Assembly: GCA_002105175.1 (NCBI GenBank)
Contig: MCGE01000013.1
Location: forward strand, 496,001 to 560,000
Origin: Absidia repens
Lineage: Eukaryota; Mucoromycota; Mucoromycetes; Mucorales; Cunninghamellaceae
Length of the DNA stretch: 64,000 nucleotides
Reading direction: 5' to 3'
Part shown: positions 57,481 to 64,000 of the stretch, one piece after another
How the letters are laid out: each line of letters opens with the position of its first letter
Numbering within the stretch: the stretch's first letter is position 1
Translations under genes and position numbers: made by a program
Notes under the pieces: generated by a model
What the model saw: only the letters and a program-made list of their open reading frames with translations
Databases searched by the model: none
Told to the model about the DNA's origin: nothing

Positions 57481-60231
57481 ATGGAACTCATCAGTGATTT
57501 GTATTTGAAAAAAGGACCCAAGGCAACTGTGGAGGTGGATTCTTCTGAACATATTTATCGCGCAAGACCGGCAGAGAATGGCCTCGTCTCCAAACCAGTG
57601 GTGCCGGAACTCGACAAGAATCAACTGACGCTCAAACACTTGTGGTTGAAAACAACGGAAAAGAATGCGGACAAGTGTATTTTTGGTTATCGAACTCTTA
57701 TCAAGGTAAATATATATATATAGACATGAAAATAAAAGGAAGATGGGCTTTGTGGCGCGATAGACTTGAAAGCTTACCCGCACCTCTTTTTTTCATAGAC
57801 ACATACTCAAGAAAAACCAGCCCATGGTGACCAACAGGCTAAGAAATGGACTACGTATGAACTGGATGATTACAAGTGGTGGACATTCAAGCAAGCCAGA
57901 CAATTTTCTTTGAACACTGCGGTTGTTTTACGGAATCATGGTATCAAGCCTGGCGATCGGGTGTTCTTTTTTGCTAAAACAAGGTAATTTTTTTTTTGTT
58001 TTGTTTCTTTATATACTTCCCAATGGCGAAGAAAGGAACTGCTTTGAACATATCCATTATTGTTATTGTTATTAATGTTCTCATTTTTGTTTTGTCTCTA
58101 CGCATGCCATTTTTTTTAAGTGCCGAATGGATGATTACTTCGATGGGTAAGTGAAATTGGGCATCAGGAAGCGTGCTTAGAAAATCGGGGGGTTTTATGA
58201 CCTTACTTTGATAATGACTCTATTTTTTCTTGAATCAAAAAGCATGTTTCCAATTAGGGATAGCCATTAGTACTGGATATGACACTATGCCTGCCGATGC
58301 CATTGCCAGTATCATCGAGCAAACGGAACCAAAGGCCATCTTCACCGAAGTAAGTTTACTGAAAAAAAAAAGCAAGGGGGGGGGTCTGGGTGTACACTTA
58401 TTGACTGACACTAAATCATTTTACATATATGATTTAGACTGCCTTAATGAAAACGGTCAACAAAGCATATGGTCTATTAAAAAACAAAACACAGCCTCCC
58501 TTGGTTTTATACATTGGCAAAGAAGAAGAAGCTCCTGAAGATTTAGCAAAATTCAAGAAAGACAAGCCAGACGAGGTGACCATTATCCATATCCAAGACA
58601 TATATCACAACAAAAACGGGACAGCATCATCATCAAACGACGATGATACAGACGACATCTTGAATGGCAAATCACCTGCTCCTTCCGATCTGGCACTCAT
58701 TATGTTTACTAGTGGTTCGACAGGTCCTCCTAAAGGTGTGGAACTGACTCATGAAAACATACTGGCGGCTATTGGCGGTGCTCAACAATTGATCATGGAT
58801 TGGTTTTTACAGGATGACCACCTTTATATCGGGTTTCTTCCGCTTAGTCACATTCTGGAATATGTTGTAGAGCTCGTCATGATCTCTATGGTAAGTCAAT
58901 AAAGAAACTCTACGCCATCCTCTCGCCCCCCCAAAAAAAAGAGAATTGTTATCATTCAAATTCCATTTTTATTTTTAATCAGACTGTCCCTATTGGTTAC
59001 GCTACTGCCCGCACGTTGATGAATGATAGTGTATGTGGACCCAATGGCAAAGGAAAAGGAAAAGGCGATCTTCAGTGTTTACAACCGACGGTTATGGCTG
59101 GTGTACCTGCTGTTTGGGAACGAATTAAGGGCGGGATTGAGAAGGAATTGGACAAACAAAACTTTGTGATGCGATCTGTCTTTTATGGTAGGCGAATGCT
59201 GGTGGGAGCAAGAGATCAGGAGAGCACATATGTATTTACACATTTTGATTTACTGTAGGTGCTGTGGAAGCAAAATGGCAACTCCTAAATTACTTTGGCA
59301 AGGAAAACACTATCACAAAGGTATTCGACAAGACCATATTTGCTCCGGTTCAAAAAGTGACAGGTGGGAATTTGATCTATGGACTTTGTGGAGGCGCTCC
59401 TGTCTCTTTGGAAACCTCGAAATTCCTTGCATCCACTCTGTGCCATATGGTTCAAGGCTATGGGTAAAGTGATCATATGACAAAAAAAAAAAATTAATGG
59501 CAAAATATAATGTTATATTATACACTAACATCAAGATTCTCCATTGTTATCTCTTTTCTTTTTGGTTTATGTGTAGATTAACAGAATGTTGTGGACTTGC
59601 ATCATTGACGTATCCAGCACTTGGCCCTGTGGTCAGCTCAATTGGCCCTCCTTCACCATCCATTGAATTCAAATTGCATGATGTGGCGGATACAGACTAC
59701 AAGGCAGAAAATGGTACCGGTGAACTTTGGCTCCGAGGTCCATCATTGATGAAAGGCTATTATAACCGACCCGATCTGACAAAGGAAGCGATTACACAAG
59801 ATGGATGGTTCCGTACAGGTGATGTGGCCAAGATGAACGACGATGATGGCACCATTCAAATTGTCGACCGTGCGAAGAATTTGGCCAAACTGAGCCATGG
59901 CGAATACATTGCTCTGGAAAGTCTGGAATCCAAGTACCGTGATTGCCGCTCGATCAAGAATATCTGCTTGGTAGCCCAGAGTGATAAAAGCTATATCATT
60001 GGTATTGTGGAACCCACCGACGATGCTGATGCCAACAACAAGGATAAAATACTCAAGGAATTACAAACCACCGCCCGCAAAGCTGAAATGAACCGCCCCG
60101 AAACCATCAAGGATTTAATCGTCACCCGAGATGTCGACTGGATGAAGGAATTCGCAACCTCTAGTGGCAAGATCAAGCGGAAAGAAGTGGAAAAGGCGTA
60201 CAAGGATGATATCAAAAAGGTATATGTCTAG
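57481..60231 (+). CDS. Long-chain fatty acid-CoA ligase
   Basis: Activates long-chain fatty acids to acyl-CoA (Faa1/Faa4 type). Exons 57481-57705, 57799-57983, 58121-58146, 58243-58349, 58438-58890, 58983-59187, 59259-59463 and 59577-60231 give 686 residues. The AMP/ATP P-loop motif IMFTSGSTGPPKGVELTHEN is at about 269-288. Further: FLPLSHILEYVVE, GVPAVWERIKGGI, LCGGAPVS, QGYGLTECCGLAS, GELWLRGPSLMKGYY and the FACS signature DGWFRTGDVAKM through RAKNLAKLSHGEYIALE near 544-580. The C-terminal Lys for adenylation is in TSSGKIKRKEVEKAY. Exon 3 is only 26 nt. An acidic insert (SSSNDDDTDDI) interrupts the N-terminal half. No signal peptide. Signal aaataaatgaaac near 60339. Confidence 0.95.
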
Positions 60232-60544
60232 TTTAGTTTTTTTATTGTGGTTTTTTTGTGTTAGTAGGTATGTATGCATTTATCGTTTTTAGCTTCTGTA
60301 TTTATTATCATACTTTATTTATTAATGTCTTTTGAAAATAAATGAAACATTTTACTCCTCCTCTGAAGCTTTAAGAAATCATAGATTTGCTGGTTGTTGT
60401 TGTTGTTTCTTTGTTGATGTTTGAATTTCTTTATTAGTATCATTTACCGTTGATTTTTATTTCTATTGGCAAGTGTTGTAATCAGATCAGATAATGACTC
60501 GTGGTTTTGTTTTCATATATCTTCCAAATTATTAGGAGCATTTT
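60232..60544. other. Acyl-CoA synthetase 3' region
   Basis: AATAAA signals near 60338; GTT trinucleotide repeat at about 60393-60408. No gene. Confidence 0.4.
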
Positions 60545-60865
60545 TCAAGTGCATATGATTCTCCTCGGCAATGTTTTCGAGCTCATCATAAATGATTTTG
60601 CGTCTGGAATAATACCTTGATTCCGTAGGTGCTTAGCGTCAAGTGCGGTATTATTGTTGAATTCGAGTTGTTTTACTAAGAGGCTGCAATTTAAACCAAG
60701 TGCGTATTCTTCCCACACATCATGCACATTCCTTGCCTTGCAAATATTCCTATAGTTCGGCGTAGATGATGAAATAATGCGGCGATCGGTGATAGAACAG
60801 AAAGACGAAAGGCCAACTTGGGGAGGTTGAAGTTGTGGTATTTTGCTGCATGAATGCGTCATCAT
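60545..60865 (-). pseudogene. Possible GCR1_C-like domain remnant
   Basis: 106-codon open frame, ATG at 60863-60865. Its middle (NYRNICKARNVHDVWEEYAL followed by GLNCSLLVKQLE) resembles the fungal GCR1_C DNA-binding domain pattern (V-x-D-x-W-x-E-x3-G-L then Leu/Glu helix), found in GCR1-like regulators and in Crypton-type elements. No upstream exons are evident and the frame ends shortly after, so I regard it as a fragment. It lies about 160 bp before repeat copy 8. Confidence 0.35.
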
Positions 60866-61024
60866 AAATGTAGAAGGGTTTGTTTTGCAATTCCTTAAAA
60901 TAATCGTTTGTTTGATTTTGATAGTTATTGATAATGCCAGTTCAATTTTTATTTCATAGCGTGGCTCTTGGCTTGTCCAGCATGTCAGTCACCATATAGA
61001 TTTTTCTGATGCACGTATAATGGT

Positions 61025-61660
61025 AAATCATTTCAAACCCCGTACACGTGAAATTTTATTTACTGTCATCTTTCCCCCCCCCCCCTCCGCCCTCTCTCTT
61101 TCTTTTCCTTCTTTTTTTCTTCTTCTCCATTCCACTTCTTTGAGTTCAAGGTGATTTAGATTAGCGTTAGGACTAGTTTAGAAGGGTTTTCAGCTCAGGG
61201 ATTACAAGATGCATGGGGAAACTTTTTCATTTTGAATTCAGGATTTAGAATCAACATTACTTGGCTTTTTGGAGCCTTCATTAGATTATTTTAGTCTTAG
61301 TTTGTCAACAGTTTGAAACTATATCCGAATAAAATCTGTCTCGTTTTACTTTCTTTAATTAAATATGCTATATTAGTTTCTCTTATGTCTTGTGCGATAG
61401 ATCCAGCTTTTATTACCATCGTCCATGTAGATTAGCATTGAATGTAATTGTGCTTCAACAAAACATATCCCTTCAGTCATCCTCAAATCTTGTGCAGTAT
61501 ATTAGCTCCCATTTTACAGTCATACCTTTATATTAGGATTAGCCATTCTTCAAATCTCATATTATTCATCCTTATACTCCTTCCAATAGATCCTACAGTA
61601 CAACCCTTATATCAAGGAACTCATCCCCTTTAGTATCTATCAATATACTTCAATAAAATC

Positions 61661-61694
<34 letters not shown>

Positions 61695-61960
61695 TAAATG
61701 CCAATCCTCTACTACACCGTATAGTAAACTACGTCGTTATTGTAGCTGTTTTGTAAGGGTTTTTAATAGAAGTATTTGCTTTCTAGTTCACCCACTATGT
61801 TTACCTCCCTCGCATTCTCCAGTAACTTGTTGGCGGTCTTAGGTCACTCACTGTCAAAGAAAGCCATATTCCTGCTCTATCAATCATAGAAATGATCTAT
61901 GTCGTGCTATGCATGCTACAGTTCCTGAAGCATAACTACTTGTTGACAGTTTCAAGTCCT
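61025..61960 (+). repeat. Dispersed E-box repeat, copy 8 (forward, long)
   Basis: E-box CACGTG at 61045-61050 in a variant block (ccccgtacacgtgaaatttt), C-run and pyrimidine tract 61070-61140, core 61150-61330 (gttaggactagtttagaagg; gggattacaagatgcatggg), ending in gaataaaatctgtc. Later modules match copies 3 and 6: cttcaacaaaacatatccct (61452), cttcaataaaatcg (61649) followed by a 30-bp T run, tgtagctgttttgtaagggt (61741), ttagttcacccac-like (61783). The short PFILD frame reads through here as GNFFILN with no internal stop. Confidence 0.76.
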
Positions 61961-62357
61961 TCAATATGAAACATAGTCGTTCTACCATTCGTGTCAGTCA
62001 GTCTATACCATGTCATCAGCACAACCTCCACTAAACATACGCATACTCTCATACACGGCCTACAGTAGATTAATGTTTTGCGATCACTGTGAAAATTTTT
62101 CATAAAAAATTGCAACAATCAGGTTTTACTTCATGCTCTTGATGCACTGCAACATATTTGAATTTTGAAAGCAGATGTGCTATATGTTCCGAGCCTCGCA
62201 CCCCTTCCACACATCCATTTGCAAACCAAAAATTTATATTCACAGCAAAAAAGCAAAACACAAAAAAAACAATCAATGTAGTCAAAATATATGATTTTTA
62301 TTAAAGAATATGATTATATACAAAGGGAAAAGAGGGATTAAAAAAAAGGTCTATAAT
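61961..62357. other. BST1 3' region
   Basis: AT-rich. On the - strand an AATAAA-type signal lies near 62297 (ttattaaagaat on + axis reads ttctttaataa, a variant). Two ~60-codon frames on the - strand are unsupported. No gene. Confidence 0.35.
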
Positions 62358-62902
62358 CTACGACGAACGGCGATGTTTGTGAGGAGAAGTAAAAAAATGC
62401 AAGAGGGTTCTAAATAAAGTATGGCTATAACGAGATTGACAAAAATGAAGGAATAATAACCAGAGAATCAAATAGTTCGATAAAAAGTAAATGGAATGAG
62501 GATATTTGACACCATATAAAAATGCATAAACGATGATAATATACATAAGCCCATAGGTCAACCATGCCAACCACCACTGGCCACTGGCACTTCCCTGTTG
62601 TTCCTTTTCGTGCTCCTGCTGCTGCTGCTGATGGTGGTAATGGTGTCTGGGGATCATCATTTTCATCTGTGTTGTTAACATTTCCACATGGATCAAAAAG
62701 GGAGCGATAGCAAACACGCTATGGTCGGAAGAGAATGGCGTTGACCAGTATACAGAGACATTCCGAATCCACACCAGAAGAATGGGAAGGTTGAAGGGTA
62801 ATAAGGTCAGGAGTAGCAGCAGCAAGGTTTGCATATAGTGATATCGATTGCTACTTTTGCGATCTAGAGCCCTATGTGGTAACTATTTCCAAGAAGCAAA
62901 AG

Positions 62903-62934
<32 letters not shown>

Positions 62935-64000
62935 AGGTTCGGACATCAGTCAAATAATCCACCTTCCACTGGCCAATTGACTTACTTTGGTTCTAGATCT
63001 CCTTAATGTTCGTATACAAGTGACCCCATGGACAAGGAACGTGACGACAAATACAAACTGATAAGGGATCACCGTAGCTACAAGACAAAACAAAATAAGT
63101 GTGGCTATGATACGTCGTTGAATTTTCTGTTGCCGAGATTCGTCGGGAGTCCATGTCCGCCAAGGGTAAATCATGATTGCTGATGCACACCAACGTAAAA
63201 ATCCATCCATCACAATGGAAATACCACTAATCATTCCAGTACTGATCACCCATCCAAACGCTGGTACCCACCAAAAGAAACTATCTGAGTTACCAGTCAG
63301 AATATCCGTCCAAACAATCCATCCAGTTGTATTTTCTTCCGCAAGAGGTGTCGTGATGCTGCTATGGTGACATTGATAAATGCTTGCGAAAGATATCACT
63401 GCCAATGTCCATGGAAATGTACGCCGGTAAAAATAAGCCAACCCTTCACTAAAACTAGGAAAAACACCTAATACAAGCATGCACAAAAAAAAGAGAGGCG
63501 AATGTAAATTTTGAGTTCAAAAAAAAAAAAACACAACTTCATTTGCTCTGTTCAACTTTACCAGATTGGTTGTAGCATTTCAATTGACCCACAAACACTA
63601 ACATGACTACAAGGAACGAAAATGTCAGCAGCACCATGCCATTTCGGAACCCAATGCGTCCCAATGTGACATACCAGTCGATCGATAAGTCAAATACAAG
63701 AGGTTGGTGGCATTGAGGATCCATCCAGAACTGCATGATCAAGCCCCGATCGTCATCACTGTTGCTTTGTGAATTGATGTTCATGGATGAAAAAGCAGTA
63801 CGTCCATGGACAGAGAGATGCGTCGTCATATCCCCCACTTGCTGATAATAATGATCGGTCGCCTTGCCAGCAGCCAAGTGCACATAAAATTTCGATTCGT
63901 ACATGGTGGTGATGGATTGACGAAGGAAGGGTGACAAATTCGAAGAAGGGCACGTAGGACCAGTGATTTTGAGATGGTACGCTAACATGGGATTTTCAAT
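62358..64000 (-). CDS. BST1: GPI inositol-deacylase, C-terminal part (start lies beyond the window)
   Basis: ER membrane lipase-like enzyme that removes the acyl chain from GPI inositol so anchored proteins can leave the ER (Bst1/PGAP1). Visible exons: 63562-64000 (runs off the right edge), 62986-63467 and 62358-62882, about 480 residues. The catalytic lipase domain is outside the window. What is seen is the lumenal beta domain (YHLKITGPTCPSS) and the multi-span C-terminus (GMVLLTFSFLVVMLVFVGQL, FPSFSEGLAYFYRRTFPWTL). The diagnostic NLPILLVWIRNVSVYWSTPF and SSDHSVFAIAPFLI follow. The last intron must use the acceptor at 62883-62884; the nearer AG (before 62871) would create a stop. A CAG/CAT-coded His-Gln run (HHYHHQQQQQ) lies in a loop. 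A 32-bp A run is in that intron. Confidence 0.9.

Noticed and set aside
62860..62990. Premature stop in BST1
   Set aside because: The stop arises only with the acceptor before 62871; the acceptor at 62883-62884 gives an open, family-like join (RTK to LPHRALDRK).

Overview
The window looks like a nuclear contig from a filamentous fungus, most probably an early-diverging one of the Mucoromycota (Mucorales-like). The basis is AT-rich DNA, 20 recognisable or supported spliced genes with many short introns (roughly 50-115 bp, GT..AG, often with a T-rich tract before the AG), a fungal Zn2Cys6 factor, animal-like proteins kept in early-diverging fungi (muskelin, CLPTM1), and a membrane-anchored alpha-L-fucosidase that fits fucose-containing walls. 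The species cannot be named from the sequence. No rRNA or tRNA gene and no CRISPR array was recognised.

Layout. 1-2817 (-): muskelin, cut by the left edge. 3398-4201 (+): small Zn2Cys6 regulator. 5699-6794 (-): ribosomal P0. 7220-9122 (+): RuvB-like 1/pontin. 9565-10300: repeat copy. 11039-12337 (+): unknown protein. 12542-13324 (+): riboflavin kinase, tail to tail with 13766-14832 (-): DHBP synthase. 15587-17771 (+): cytochrome P450. 18120-20540: inverted repeat copy, a small ORF and a decayed gene. 21154-22262 (-): METTL2-type tRNA m3C methyltransferase. 22536-24137 (+): Prp18. 24676-25792 (-): EMC7. 26000-30670: repeat-rich and gene-poor. 30672-34045 (+): muniscin (F-BAR plus muHD). 35659-36878 (+): aldo-keto reductase. 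37911-39233 (-): 7TM receptor-like protein. 39930-41810 (+): pyruvate decarboxylase-type enzyme. 42366-42755 (+): SmG. 43940-45880: repeats and a gene remnant. 45966-48818 (-): CLPTM1. 49262-52154 (+): GH29 fucosidase. 52310-53295 (-): unknown acidic protein with a twin CX3C motif. 53611-55364 (+): CDK9/Bur1-type kinase. 55654-57055 (+): unknown Gln/Asn-rich protein. 57481-60231 (+): long-chain acyl-CoA synthetase. 60545-60865 (-): possible GCR1_C-like remnant. 61025-61960: repeat copy. 62358-64000 (-): Bst1/PGAP1, cut by the right edge.

Most genes are housekeeping: ribosome, splicing, chromatin, ER insertion and GPI remodelling, endocytosis, transcription elongation. They sit in divergent pairs sharing 270-760 bp intergenic promoters. 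The one functional pairing visible is riboflavin kinase next to DHBP synthase, the last and an early step of FMN synthesis.

The most unusual feature is a dispersed repeat family of at least nine copies or fragments on both strands. Long copies share a Pho4/Cbf1-like E-box segment CCCGCCCACGTGAA, a pyrimidine-rich tract, a ~180 bp conserved core ending in AATAAA, and then further AATAAA-like modules over about 0.9 kb. They look like pol II transcription units without an obvious protein. One copy overlaps an intact 71-residue ORF that shares a short reading frame with the core. Splice sites below were set by reading phase and consensus; internal joins were checked so that exon lengths sum to whole codons.
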